This document shows, piece by piece, positions 1 to 7,887 of a DNA stretch of 33,995 nucleotides. The stretch spans positions 1-33,995 of the forward strand of contig JASLED010000021.1 in NCBI GenBank assembly GCA_030151255.1. The letters run 5' to 3'. A program made the position numbers and the translations under genes. How positions within the stretch are numbered: position 1 is the first letter of the stretch; the number at the start of each line of letters is the position of its first letter. The notes below the pieces were generated by a model. It saw nothing but the letters and a program-made list of their open reading frames with translations, did no database searches and was not told the origin of the DNA. This DNA is from Flavobacterium sp. Its GTDB lineage: Bacteria > Bacteroidota > Bacteroidia > Flavobacteriales > Flavobacteriaceae.

Positions 1-17
1 TTTAAATAGTTATTTCG

Positions 18-25
18 TATATTTG
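18..25 (+). promoter_or_regulatory. -7 promoter box TATATTTG
   Basis: Exact match to the Bacteroidota -7 consensus TAnnTTTG. It would start transcription near position 32, at the foot of the hairpin at 28-90. No protein start follows before the terminator at 151-174. The -33 region is partly outside the window. Confidence 0.4.
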
Positions 26-27
26 AC

Positions 28-90
28 ATAGATATTGGTTTGTTTGGCGACATCAAGATACTGAATTTCAGTATCTTGACCAATATCTAT
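28..90. repeat. long two-part inverted repeat (hairpin)
   Basis: Outer arms ATAGATATTGG (28-38) and CCAATATCTAT (80-90) are perfect complements. Inner arms 53-65 and 67-79 are a 13-bp perfect palindrome around one base (core ATACTGAA/TTCAGTAT). The left side has a 14-nt bulge (39-52) and the right side has none, so the RNA would be a 24-bp stem with one asymmetric bulge. No coding region covers it. Confidence 0.75.
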
Positions 91-178
91 CGTAATAATA
101 TTCCTCTTTTTTTTCTCAATTCATTTCACCCAACGGGTTAACAATAAAAAAGCGATTGATAAAAATCAATCGCTTTTT
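32..178 (+). ncRNA. candidate small RNA
   Basis: Inferred from three signals in order on the plus strand: a perfect -7 box (18-25), a 24-bp bulged hairpin (28-90), and an intrinsic terminator (146-180). The span of about 145 nt has no ATG-started frame of useful length. It could instead be the trailer of a gene left of the window, with the terminator serving olsF. No known RNA family is recognised. Confidence 0.3.
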
Positions 179-180
179 TT
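146..180. terminator. bidirectional intrinsic terminator
   Basis: Arms AGCGATTGAT (151-160) and ATCAATCGCT (165-174) are perfect, with loop AAAA. A-run and T-run flanks make it work on both strands. It sits at the 3' end of olsF (minus) and of the candidate RNA (plus). Confidence 0.9.
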
Positions 181-2011
181 ATTTCTGTTTATTATGATTG
201 TGTTCTTCCTGAATTTTTCTTTCCAATTCCGCTTCAAATTCCTCCATTACTGGTTTTACGGTACTCTCTGGTAAATCAGCAATTTTAATATACATTAATC
301 CATCTATTGCATTATTAAACAATGGATCAACATTAAAAGCAATTACCTTAGCATTTTGTTTAATGTATTTTTTTATCAATACAGGAACTCTCAATTTTGC
401 TGGCTCAACATCTTCAATAATACGATCAAATTTATTTAAATCGGCATCTGTTTCACTAAAAATAAGATCTTTATCGGCATCTTTAAGATTTACTTTATAT
501 TCCATTTTTGGTGTAACATATTGTGCTATATATGGATCATAATAATGCGAACGCATAAATTCGATCATCAACGATTTTGAAAAATCTGAGAATTGATTAC
601 TTATACTAACTCCTCCAATCAAATATTTATGCTCTGGAAAACGCAATGTTGTATGAACAATTCCTTTCCACAATAAAAATAATGGCATTGGTTTTTGTTG
701 ATAATCTTTTATGATAAATGCACGTCCCATTTCAATAGATTGTGCCATCATTGGATAAAGTTCAGATTCAAAACGGAACAATTCATTCAAATAAAATCCA
801 TTGATTCCATGTTTTTTATAAATATCAGCGCCAAGCCCCATACGATAAGCTCCACAAATTTGATTTGTTTCATTATCCCACAAAAACATATGATGATAAT
901 AATTGTCGTATTGATCTAAATCAGATTCATTATTCGTTCCTTCACCAACCTCACGAAACGTAACCTCACGCAATCTACCTAATTCCAAAAGAATAGTTGG
1001 TATCATATCTGCTTTACACAGAAAAACCTCGTAATTTTTGGTTTGTAATAATCGAAAATCTTTTTCTCTCAGAATTTCTATTTCTTTGATAATCTTCTCT
1101 TGTGGCTGTGGCTCTATGATATCTTTCACTGTTTTTGGAAACTTAAAATTGAAAGAAGGCACATGTATCCATTTATGAGAATCTTCGTCTTGTTTGTAAG
1201 CATTGGCCAACAAATAAGTTTTAAAGCGCAAAAAGTTTCCATAATCGTGTAAATCTGCATGATCATTTTGATCTTCTACAGAAATTGGTCGGCCAATACG
1301 CACTTTTATCACTCTGTTTTTTTGAGTTAAAAGCTCCGAAGGTAATTTTGCTGTTCTAAGCGTGGGATTAATTTGGGATAAAAAATAAAATAATTTACTA
1401 TTTTGTGCATGAAAATAAATTGGCACAACTGGTACGTTTGCTTTTTTTATTAACTTTATTGCTCCTTCCTCCCAAGGTTTGTCAACAATTAATCGATCAT
1501 CTTTATAAGTAGATACTTCTCCGGCAGGGAAAATTCCCAAAGGTTTTCCATCACTCAAATGCCTTAGGGTTTCCTTCAATCCTAATACACTTGATTTAGC
1601 ATCTTTATTATTTTCGAATGGATTTACTGGCATGATGTAAGGCTTTAAAGGCTCTACTCTATGCAATAAGAAATTAGCTATGATTTTAAAATTTGGATCG
1701 TGCTCCAACATCAATTTCAATAACAAAATACCATCAATTCCTCCCAAAGGATGATTTGATATTGTAATATATGGACCGTTTTTAGGTAATCTTTTTAATT
1801 CTTCTGGATCGATTTGAAATTCAATCTGAAATTCTTCTAAAATAGCATTTAAAAACTCTAGATTTTCTAGGTGTTTATTTCTGCTATAAATCTTATTTAA
1901 GGTGGTAACCTTAAGCGTTTTCATAAGCAGCCACCCAGTAAAAGTACCAAAGATACCATACTTGTCAATGTTAATTGCTTTCGCTACTTCTTTTGCTGTT
2001 ACTAACCCCAT
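179..2011 (-). CDS. olsF: bifunctional aminolipid synthase OlsF-like (PlsC acyltransferase + GNAT-type N-acyltransferase)
   Basis: This 610-aa protein fuses two acyltransferases. Residues about 70-260 form a PlsC-like lysophospholipid acyltransferase: N86-H87 ... D93 in NHPLGGID (spacing H-x5-D, not the usual H-x4-D), then FPAGEVST and VPVVPIYF. Residues about 310-600 match the hemolysin/OlsB-like GNAT N-acyltransferase, with VGEGT, the DLDQYDNYYHH stretch and GAYRMG. That order is the OlsF architecture described for Flavobacterium johnsoniae and Serratia, where the C-terminal part N-acylates an amino acid (ornithine, or glycine in related enzymes) and the N-terminal part adds the second acyl chain. 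Start ATG at 2011 has a perfect -7 box upstream at 2035-2042. The gene is monocistronic and ends at the terminator 146-180. Which amino acid is used cannot be read from the sequence. Confidence 0.8.
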   Translation of the reverse strand: MGLVTAKEVAKAINIDKYGIFGTFTGWLLMKTLKVTTLNKIYSRNKHLENLEFLNAILEEFQIEFQIDPEELKRLPKNGPYITISNHPLGGIDGILLLKLMLEHDPNFKIIANFLLHRVEPLKPYIMPVNPFENNKDAKSSVLGLKETLRHLSDGKPLGIFPAGEVSTYKDDRLIVDKPWEEGAIKLIKKANVPVVPIYFHAQNSKLFYFLSQINPTLRTAKLPSELLTQKNRVIKVRIGRPISVEDQNDHADLHDYGNFLRFKTYLLANAYKQDEDSHKWIHVPSFNFKFPKTVKDIIEPQPQEKIIKEIEILREKDFRLLQTKNYEVFLCKADMIPTILLELGRLREVTFREVGEGTNNESDLDQYDNYYHHMFLWDNETNQICGAYRMGLGADIYKKHGINGFYLNELFRFESELYPMMAQSIEMGRAFIIKDYQQKPMPLFLLWKGIVHTTLRFPEHKYLIGGVSISNQFSDFSKSLMIEFMRSHYYDPYIAQYVTPKMEYKVNLKDADKDLIFSETDADLNKFDRIIEDVEPAKLRVPVLIKKYIKQNAKVIAFNVDPLFNNAIDGLMYIKIADLPESTVKPVMEEFEAELERKIQEEHNHNKQK

Positions 2012-2324
2012 TAAACTATATTAATTATGTGAGACAAATATACTAAATTCTTTAGGTAATTGACTTTATTTTATAGCTATGATATTGTAATGATTACACT
2101 AAGTTATATTTTACAGACTAATTATTTGATTAGAAATTATATATCTTCAAATTTATTCTGTTTATATTATTAGCAATCTGCCTATGTTAGTAATATTTCT
2201 ATTCAACAATAATTACATCCAAAAAATTAGCCGTATAACTTTAACATTTATTTTAAATTAAGCGGATTTTCATTCACTAAATTCTTGAATAAAGCATCCT
2301 ACATTTTATTCAAAAAAACCATCC
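2012..2324. other. intergenic region between olsF and the IS element
   Basis: AT-rich, with no supported gene. It holds the olsF promoter and a hairpin at 2285-2313 (arms TTGAATAAA and TTTATTCAA, 11-nt loop) just outside the IS left end. Nothing else recognisable. Confidence 0.6.
2035..2042 (-). promoter_or_regulatory. -7 promoter box for olsF
   Basis: Minus strand reads TATATTTG, an exact TAnnTTTG box. It predicts a start near 2028, giving a leader of about 17 nt before the olsF ATG. No clear -33 TTTG is seen. Confidence 0.6.
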
Positions 2325-2354
2325 TGGATATCCTAATGAAATCCGGACAATTAG

Positions 2355-3230
2355 TTAAGCAGCTTTATTAATATTTATTATTTGATTAAATTCGTTGATT
2401 GTCTGATAGTTTAAGTAGGAGTGTCTACGTTTTTTATTATACCACATTTCGATATATTCAAAGACTTTAGATTCCATTTGCTTTGTAGTCAATATTAAAT
2501 TCCCATATACCATCTCCACCTTTAAGGATTTAAAGAAGCTTTCCGCTACGGCATTATCCCAACAATTTGCTTTCCTACTCATGCTTCTAACAATATTAAA
2601 GGACTCCAAATAGTTAGCAAATTTGTAATTTGCATATTGTACTCCTTGGTCAGAATGGAAGATTAATCCTTCTTCAAAAGCTCTGTTTTTTTTAGCCATT
2701 TTAAAGGCTGCCAAGGTGGTGTTTTCTGTTGTCATATCTTTACTTATGCTCCATCCAATTACCTTTCTATCGAATAAATCTATCACTGTAGTTAGATAAA
2801 TAAACCCTTCTTTAACAGCAATATAAGTAATGTCAGACACCCAAGCTTTCCCTGGTTCAGTTTGTGTAAATTGTCTATCTAAAATATTGTCGACCACTAA
2901 ATAATTGTGTTCAGAGTCTGTGGTTATTCTATATCGTCGAGCTACTTTACTACGTAATCCCAACTCTTTCATGTATTTAGCAACGGTTGTTCTAGATATT
3001 TTATAACCTTGTGCGTTGAGTTCTATGGTAAGGCGAGGGCTGCCATAACGCTGTTTAAACTCGAAGTAAACTTCTGTAATAACACGTTTTAGATCTGCTT
3101 TGGCTTGTTGTTTTTTATTATCGGGAGACCGTTTCCAATGATAATAACCACTTCTACTTACCTCTAAAACTTTACACATAATCCCAATCGGAAATTCATG
3201 TTCATGATTAAATATGAACATGTAAATCAT
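2355..3230 (-). CDS. IS3-family transposase OrfB (DDE integrase catalytic subunit)
   Basis: A 291-aa rve-type integrase. The N-terminal part has the HTH_21-like segment (RYGSPRLT ... ISRTTVAKYMKELGL). The catalytic triad is visible as D in WVSDITYI, D in FHSDQGVQY, and E in NAVAESFFKSLKVE, at normal spacing. Its ATG overlaps the orfA stop (ATGA, 3227-3230). The frame stays open upstream from 3230 to an A7G run at 3259-3266, so the active protein is probably an OrfAB fusion made by -1 frameshifting. Intact and probably functional. Confidence 0.93.
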   Translation of the reverse strand: MIYMFIFNHEHEFPIGIMCKVLEVSRSGYYHWKRSPDNKKQQAKADLKRVITEVYFEFKQRYGSPRLTIELNAQGYKISRTTVAKYMKELGLRSKVARRYRITTDSEHNYLVVDNILDRQFTQTEPGKAWVSDITYIAVKEGFIYLTTVIDLFDRKVIGWSISKDMTTENTTLAAFKMAKKNRAFEEGLIFHSDQGVQYANYKFANYLESFNIVRSMSRKANCWDNAVAESFFKSLKVEMVYGNLILTTKQMESKVFEYIEMWYNKKRRHSYLNYQTINEFNQIININKAA

Positions 3231-3526
3231 TTGCCGGTCTTTGAGAAAATGCCGATTGCTTTTTTTAATATTTCATGTTCTAATTCAACAGCAGCTAACT
3301 TCCTTTCTAGCTCTTTTATTCTTTCTTGTTCTGGAGTAAGTTTTTGTTTGCCATTACCTGGAAAACTAGCATCGCCAAACTCTTGAGCTTCTTTACACCA
3401 TTTATACAATAAGGTGGCTCGAATTCCAAGTTCACGAGCTAATTCTGATTTGTTTGTCCTTTCCTTAGCCAGTTCAACGGCTTGCTGCTTAAAAGCAGCA
3501 TCGTAGGCCTTTCTAATTCTTTTCAT
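3227..3526 (-). CDS. IS3-family transposase OrfA (HTH DNA-binding subunit)
   Basis: A 99-aa HTH_Tnp_1-type protein. Residues about 5-50 form the helix-turn-helix (AFKQQAVELAKE ... SELARELGIRATLLYKW), followed by a leucine-zipper-like coiled coil (about 65-92) used for multimerisation in this family. It ends KKAIGIFSKTGK, just after the A7G slippery run where ribosomes can shift to the orfB frame. A TATCTTTG box at 3531-3538 lies only 5 nt upstream of the ATG, so if used the transcript would be almost leaderless. Confidence 0.92.
   Translation of the reverse strand: MKRIRKAYDAAFKQQAVELAKERTNKSELARELGIRATLLYKWCKEAQEFGDASFPGNGKQKLTPEQERIKELERKLAAVELEHEILKKAIGIFSKTGK
3259..3266 (-). promoter_or_regulatory. 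programmed -1 frameshift site (A7G)
   Basis: Minus strand reads AAAAAAAG near the 3' end of orfA. A -1 slip moves the ribosome into the orfB frame, which has no stop from here to the orfB ATG at 3230 (transframe reading KKSNRHFLKDRQM). This is the standard expression mode of IS3-family elements. Confidence 0.75.
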
Positions 3527-3742
3527 AAGTCAAAGATAAGTCTTTATGCTTAACTCTATGTCCGGGCTAAGTTAGCAAGTCCACACTTTTCTTGTTTTAT
3601 TTTCCTACAAAATATAACCTAAACATTTCCGTTCTATAAAAACCTAAGCTTTCTTCTATATAAAACAAAATAAGTACCCTAAAGTATCTTAATAATAAAT
3701 TAAAATACGCTTTCAAGCGATAATCTCTTAACGGAAAATTCA

Positions 3743-3750
3743 TATTTTTG
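3743..3750 (+). promoter_or_regulatory. -7 promoter box for xth
   Basis: Exact TATTTTTG. The predicted start near 3757 leaves a leader of about 20 nt and rules out a TTG start at 3748 for the downstream gene. Confidence 0.6.
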
Positions 3751-3777
3751 AAAGAATATAAAGTAAAAAAAGTAATC

Positions 3778-4545
3778 ATGAAAAAAATTATATCCTATAA
3801 CGTAAATGGAATACGTGCAGCGATAAAAAAAGGACTGCTTGATTGGATGCAAGAAGAAAATGCAGATATAATTTGTTTACAAGAAATAAAAGCAAACGAA
3901 AATCAAATTCCTACTGATGAAATTGCTTTAGCCGGATATCCATATCAATATTATTTTTCGGCTCAAAAAGCAGGATATAGTGGTGTTGCCATATTATGCA
4001 AAGAAAAACCCAAACATATTGTTTACGGAACAGGAATTGATTACATGGATTTTGAAGGTAGAAATATTCGGGTAGATTTTGATACTTTTTCGGTAATGTC
4101 TCTGTATTTGCCTTCTGCTTCAAATATTGATCGTTTAGATTTCAAATATCAATATATGGATGATTTTTTTGATTACATAAATCAGCTAAAAAAAGAAAAT
4201 CCAAATCTTATTATTTGTGGCGATTATAACATTTGTCACCAAGCAATAGATATACACGATCCGATTAGAAATGCAAAAGTTTCTGGTTTTTTGCCAGAAG
4301 AAAGAGCCTGGGTAAGCAAATTTATTAATAACGGATTTATTGATAGCTTTCGTATGTTTAACCAAGCACCTCATCAATACAGTTGGTGGACATACAGAGC
4401 CAATGCAAGAAATAACAACAAAGGATGGAGAATTGATTACAATATGGTAGCAGATACGATGAAAGACAGAGTACTCAACGCATCTATTCTGCCAGAAGCA
4501 AAACATTCAGACCACTGTCCTATTGTTGTAGAAATTAAAGCCTAA
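3778..4545 (+). CDS. xth: exodeoxyribonuclease III (AP endonuclease)
   Basis: 255 aa, the usual length of exonuclease III. It cleaves DNA at abasic sites and degrades 3' ends in base-excision repair. The exonuclease-endonuclease-phosphatase fold is marked by N8/N10 in YNVNGIR, metal-binding E36 in LQEIK, GYSGVAIL, LYLPS, GDYNICH (catalytic Asp and Asn), WWTYRANARNNNKGWRIDY and C-terminal SDHCP (catalytic D245-H246). The ATG at 3778 is chosen because the promoter box lies at 3743-3750 and the protein then begins MKKIISYNVNGIR as in the family. An OmpA-type lipoprotein gene follows after 18 nt, so the two may be co-transcribed. Confidence 0.93.
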   Translation: MKKIISYNVNGIRAAIKKGLLDWMQEENADIICLQEIKANENQIPTDEIALAGYPYQYYFSAQKAGYSGVAILCKEKPKHIVYGTGIDYMDFEGRNIRVDFDTFSVMSLYLPSASNIDRLDFKYQYMDDFFDYINQLKKENPNLIICGDYNICHQAIDIHDPIRNAKVSGFLPEERAWVSKFINNGFIDSFRMFNQAPHQYSWWTYRANARNNNKGWRIDYNMVADTMKDRVLNASILPEAKHSDHCPIVVEIKA

Positions 4546-4563
4546 ATTAAAATACTTATATCT

Positions 4564-5466
4564 ATGATTAAAAGAATATCAATCGGCATCTTTACAATGC
4601 TTTTACTATCTTCTTGTGTTACCAGAAGATTATACAACGAATTAGATCAGCAATATCAAGGCTCTGTGGCAGATAATGAACGTCTATCTAGAGAATTATC
4701 CGAATTAAATAGTTCTCACAATGACCTAGAAAACGCCAAAAAACAATTGGCTCAGCAACTAAAAGATTTGCAAACAGAAAGACAAAACCTAAATGCGGAA
4801 ATTTCTGCTGCCCAAAATAGATTAAAAGATTTACAAGATTCATATAGCAACTTGGAAAAAAACAGCGAAGAATCATTAAAATCAGAAGCACTTCGATTAG
4901 CTAAAGCCAAAGCTGAGTTAGACCTTAAATCGGCAAGAGTACAAGAGTTAGAAGCAATGATTGCTGCTAATGATAGACAAATGAGAGCGCTAAAAGACAA
5001 CTTATCTCATGCTCTAAATGCTTTTGAAGGAAGAGGACTTACAATTGAACAAAAAAATGGAAAAGTGTATGTTTCTATGGAAAACAAACTACTTTTTAAA
5101 TCCGGAAGTTGGTCTGTTAACGACGAAGGTCGTAAAGCTGTTGTAGAACTTGGAAAAGTTTTAGCAACAAATCCTGATATTTCTGTATTAATTGAAGGAC
5201 ATACTGATAACGATAAAATTCTTGGTAACCTTGGTGATGGCGTTGTAAATAACTGGGATTTATCTACCAAAAGAGCTTTGGCAATTGTAGCTATTTTAAC
5301 AGAAAATAATTCCATTGATAAAAAGAACTTAATTGCTGCCGGACGTAGTGAATATGCTCCTATTGCAAGCAACAACACTCCTGAAGGAAAAGCAAAAAAT
5401 AGAAGAATTGAAGTTATTCTAACACCAAATCTTGATAAAATAAATCAAATGTTAGATCAACTATAA
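4564..5466 (+). CDS. OmpA-family peptidoglycan-binding lipoprotein
   Basis: 300 aa. A lipoprotein signal ends at LLLSSC (Cys18). Residues about 25-150 are a long heptad-rich coiled coil (SELNSSHNDLENAKKQL and following). Residues about 175-295 are an OmpA C-terminal domain (LLFKSGSWSV ... IEGHTDND ... NWDLSTKRALAI ... GRSEYAPI ... NRRIEVIL), with the Asp and Arg that bind the diaminopimelate of peptidoglycan. Likely an outer-membrane lipoprotein tethering the envelope to the cell wall. A terminator follows at 5482-5520. Confidence 0.9.
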   Translation: MIKRISIGIFTMLLLSSCVTRRLYNELDQQYQGSVADNERLSRELSELNSSHNDLENAKKQLAQQLKDLQTERQNLNAEISAAQNRLKDLQDSYSNLEKNSEESLKSEALRLAKAKAELDLKSARVQELEAMIAANDRQMRALKDNLSHALNAFEGRGLTIEQKNGKVYVSMENKLLFKSGSWSVNDEGRKAVVELGKVLATNPDISVLIEGHTDNDKILGNLGDGVVNNWDLSTKRALAIVAILTENNSIDKKNLIAAGRSEYAPIASNNTPEGKAKNRRIEVILTPNLDKINQMLDQL

Positions 5467-5481
5467 ATAAATTAGATCAAT

Positions 5482-5520
5482 AAGGTATCGAAAGTTTTTA
5501 CAGACGATACCTTTTTTTAT
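5482..5520 (+). terminator. intrinsic terminator after the OmpA-type gene
   Basis: AAGGTATCG (5482-5490) pairs with CGATACCTT (5505-5513), followed by a T-run. It ends the xth-OmpA unit. Confidence 0.88.
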
Positions 5521-5557
5521 CTCAAAAATTCTGTTTCCTTAACCAGCATAAACCAAA

Positions 5558-6880
5558 ATGACTGTAGAAATACCCCCTTCATTAACCATAAATAATATTA
5601 TAAATAGCACCCATTTAAACGTAATATACAAGTGGTTTTACTCCTTTATTCAATCATTTAATTTAGGCGATCAGCAAACACATGTAATAACGGCAATTGT
5701 ATTACTGTTGATTTTTACATTAGCTATGTTTATTATTGACTATATTTTAAAGAATATCTTTATTGTTATTCTTCGAAATCATTTTAAACGAACAAAAAAT
5801 CAATTGGATGATATCTTAATTGATAACAAAGTATTAAACAACATTACACATTTAATTCCGGTTGCATTAGCTCGAATATTATTTCCTGTATTTTTCTATG
5901 GTTTTCCAGATCTTATAAATTTCATTTTATCTGTAACCACAATTATATTTATTATCGTTGTTACATCATTGCTAAGATCAATCATCAAATCAGTTAAAGA
6001 TTACGCTAAAACAATACCTAAACTTGCAGACAAACCAATTGATAGCTACACACAAGTAGCAAGTATAATTGTATACTTTTTTTCGGCCATCGTTATTTTC
6101 TCTATCATTACAGGCCAAGATCCATTAAAATTCCTTATTTCACTTGGAGCAGCTTCTGCTATCTTAATGTTGGTTTTTAAAGATACTTTACTCGGATTTA
6201 TTGCTAGCATACAAGTTTCTACCAACGATATGGTACGTGTGGGCGATTGGATAGAAATGGCAAAATTTGGTGCAGACGGAACCGTTTTAGAAATTAATCT
6301 TAGCACCGTAAAAGTGCAAAACTTTGATAAAACAATTACAACCATTCCAACTTATTTGCTAATTAGCGACTCTTTCAAAAATTATAGAGGAATGCAAGCT
6401 TCTGGAGGCAGAAGAATAAAACGAAGTATAAATATTAAAATGTCTTCTATTCGATTTCTTACCAAAGAAGAAATTCACGAGCTTAAAAAAATACAATTGC
6501 TAAAACCTTATATAGAGCAACGCCAGCAAGAAATAGAAGATTATAACGAAAGAACTCATGCCGATCAATCAATGCCTGTAAACGGCCGTCGAATTACAAA
6601 CATTGGAATGTTGCGTGCTTACGTTTTGCGTTATGCACAACAAAATCCGTACATTCATAAAGAATATCCGTTAATGGTTCGTCATCTACAACCTACAGAG
6701 CATGGTTTGCCATTAGAATTATACATGTTTACCAACACAATTATTTGGGCAGAATACGAAACTATTATGGCAGATATCTTTGATCATGTTTTTGCATCAA
6801 TAGATTTCTTTCATCTCGAAGTTTACGAATTGCCATCGTCTGATGATGTTAGGCAATTTATAACAAACAGTACAAATTAA
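5558..6880 (+). CDS. MscS-family mechanosensitive ion channel (YbdG-like)
   Basis: 440 aa with about five transmembrane helices in the first 220 residues. The pore helix and beta domain follow: ILMLVFKDTLLGFIAS, NDMVRVGDWIEM, GTVLEINLSTVKVQNFDKT and TIPTYLLISDSFKNYRG. The GRRIKRSINI segment and the long cytoplasmic tail are typical of the YbdG branch rather than short MscS. It should open on membrane tension and release solutes during hypo-osmotic shock. Inner membrane. The start at 5558 gives a cytoplasmic or periplasmic N-terminus of about 45 residues before the first helix. It ends before a bidirectional terminator. Confidence 0.9.
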   Translation: MTVEIPPSLTINNIINSTHLNVIYKWFYSFIQSFNLGDQQTHVITAIVLLLIFTLAMFIIDYILKNIFIVILRNHFKRTKNQLDDILIDNKVLNNITHLIPVALARILFPVFFYGFPDLINFILSVTTIIFIIVVTSLLRSIIKSVKDYAKTIPKLADKPIDSYTQVASIIVYFFSAIVIFSIITGQDPLKFLISLGAASAILMLVFKDTLLGFIASIQVSTNDMVRVGDWIEMAKFGADGTVLEINLSTVKVQNFDKTITTIPTYLLISDSFKNYRGMQASGGRRIKRSINIKMSSIRFLTKEEIHELKKIQLLKPYIEQRQQEIEDYNERTHADQSMPVNGRRITNIGMLRAYVLRYAQQNPYIHKEYPLMVRHLQPTEHGLPLELYMFTNTIIWAEYETIMADIFDHVFASIDFFHLEVYELPSSDDVRQFITNSTN

Positions 6881-6895
6881 CATTGTTATAAAAAT

Positions 6896-6930
6896 AAAAA
6901 AACGGCACAAAAAATCAGTGCCGTTTTTTA
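6896..6930. terminator. bidirectional terminator between the MscS and HMA genes
   Basis: ACGGCAC (6902-6908) pairs with GTGCCGT (6918-6924), flanked by A-run and T-run. It serves the convergent genes on either side. Confidence 0.9.
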
Positions 6931-6938
6931 TTTTTAAT

Positions 6939-7289
6939 TTATACTTTGCAACAACCATCTAATTTAGCATAAGCATCTGCATCTGCTTTTACATCATCTG
7001 CATCAAATCCTAACTTAGATATTGTTGTTTTTATGGTCAATAAATCTAATTTCTTTGGATTGTAGAATACCGTAATTGTCTTTTTCTCTTCGTCAAACTC
7101 ATACATTCTCATTCCTTTTAATTTCATCAAATTCTCTTTAAAGCTCAGCCCACAAGTTTCGCATGCTTTACAATGATCACACACAACAGAAGTTTTAATT
7201 TCTGCTTTACCATTTTCTTTGTTTTGCGCCATTAAACTTATGCTAAACAACATAAAACAGAAAAACATTGATTTTTTAATAAAATTCAT
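6939..7289 (-). CDS. secreted heavy-metal-associated-domain-like protein with CxxCxxCxxC
   Basis: 116 aa. A signal peptide ends near LMAQ (residue 22). The mature part has the beta-alpha-beta layout of an HMA domain (KTSVVCDHC ... LKGMRMYEFDEEKKTITVFYNPKKLDLLTIKTTISKLGFDADDV). Instead of a single CxxC loop it has four cysteines at C37, C40, C43 and C46 (CDHCKACETC), plus C113-C114 near the C-terminus. It probably binds a metal in the periplasm. The metal is unknown, and the neighbours give no hint of copper or mercury resistance. It stands alone, reading toward the MscS gene. Confidence 0.75.
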   Translation of the reverse strand: MNFIKKSMFFCFMLFSISLMAQNKENGKAEIKTSVVCDHCKACETCGLSFKENLMKLKGMRMYEFDEEKKTITVFYNPKKLDLLTIKTTISKLGFDADDVKADADAYAKLDGCCKV

Positions 7290-7382
7290 AGTTTTGGTTT
7301 TATAATTATTATGTGAATATATATTAAAAAATTAAACCATGAAAACTAATTTATCCATAATATATATGTCATAACAAAACTT

Positions 7383-7390
7383 TATATTTG
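7383..7390 (+). promoter_or_regulatory. -7 promoter box for dut
   Basis: Exact TATATTTG, 25 nt upstream of the dut ATG. Confidence 0.6.
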
Positions 7391-7415
7391 TTATCCTATA
7401 ATAACATTATTCATC

Positions 7416-7853
7416 ATGACATCGATTAAAATCATCAATAAATCACAACACAATTTACCTCATTACGAAACACCTCAATCTGCAGGTATGGATCTAAGAG
7501 CAAATTTAACCGAACCTGTAACCTTAAACAGCTTAGAAAGAGCCATTATTCCTACAGGTTTATTTATTGAATTAGCTGATGGATATGAAGCTCAAATAAG
7601 ACCAAGAAGCGGATTAGCTGCAAAAAAAGGAATTACTCTTTTAAATTCGCCAGGAACTATTGATGCTGATTACCGAGGAGAAATTGGTGTAATTTTAGTC
7701 AATTTATCTAAAGAACCTTTCGTAATCGAAAATGGCGAGCGAATTGCTCAAATGGTAATTTCAAAATACGAACAAATTCAGTGGCAACAAGTAGAAATAC
7801 TTTCTGAAACCGAAAGAGGCGCAGGAGGATTTGGAAGCACTGGAACAAAATAA
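7416..7853 (+). CDS. dut: deoxyuridine 5'-triphosphate nucleotidohydrolase (dUTPase)
   Basis: 145 aa, the normal size of a trimeric dUTPase. It hydrolyses dUTP to dUMP and pyrophosphate, keeping uracil out of DNA and feeding thymidylate synthesis. All five motifs are present: SAGMDLRA, RPRSGLAAKKG, GTIDADYRGEIGVILVN (catalytic Asp and Tyr), RIAQMVI, and C-terminal RGAGGFGSTG. A sugar nucleotidyltransferase gene starts 34 nt downstream, so the two are probably one transcript ending at the terminator 8905-8940. Confidence 0.96.
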   Translation: MTSIKIINKSQHNLPHYETPQSAGMDLRANLTEPVTLNSLERAIIPTGLFIELADGYEAQIRPRSGLAAKKGITLLNSPGTIDADYRGEIGVILVNLSKEPFVIENGERIAQMVISKYEQIQWQQVEILSETERGAGGFGSTGTK

Positions 7854-7887
7854 TTTTACACAAAACATCAAAGCAAAATAAGAAAAG

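Larger units (their letters stand above)
2325..3583 (-). mobile_element. complete IS3-family insertion sequence (1,259 bp)
   Basis: Bounded by imperfect terminal inverted repeats. The left end begins TGGATATCCTAATG at 2325 and the right end, read inward on the minus strand from 3583, begins TGGACTTGCTAACTT. About 26 of the first 38 positions agree, including CCGGACA and AGTTAAGCA. It carries orfA and orfB in overlapping frames. The three bases flanking each end (TCC at left, CAC at right) do not match, so no target-site duplication is visible. The right 90 bp is identical to the start of a second copy at 33906-33995. Confidence 0.93.

Noticed and set aside
2319..3590. Target-site duplication around the complete IS element
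   Set aside because: Three to five bases on each side were compared and do not match.
3597..3779. 60-aa minus-strand frame between the IS and xth
   Set aside because: It overlaps the xth promoter, has no homology feel and begins at the xth start codon region; treated as chance.
5007..5378. 123-aa frame on the minus strand
   Set aside because: Fully inside the OmpA-type gene, no family match, no promoter; a shadow of biased codon use.
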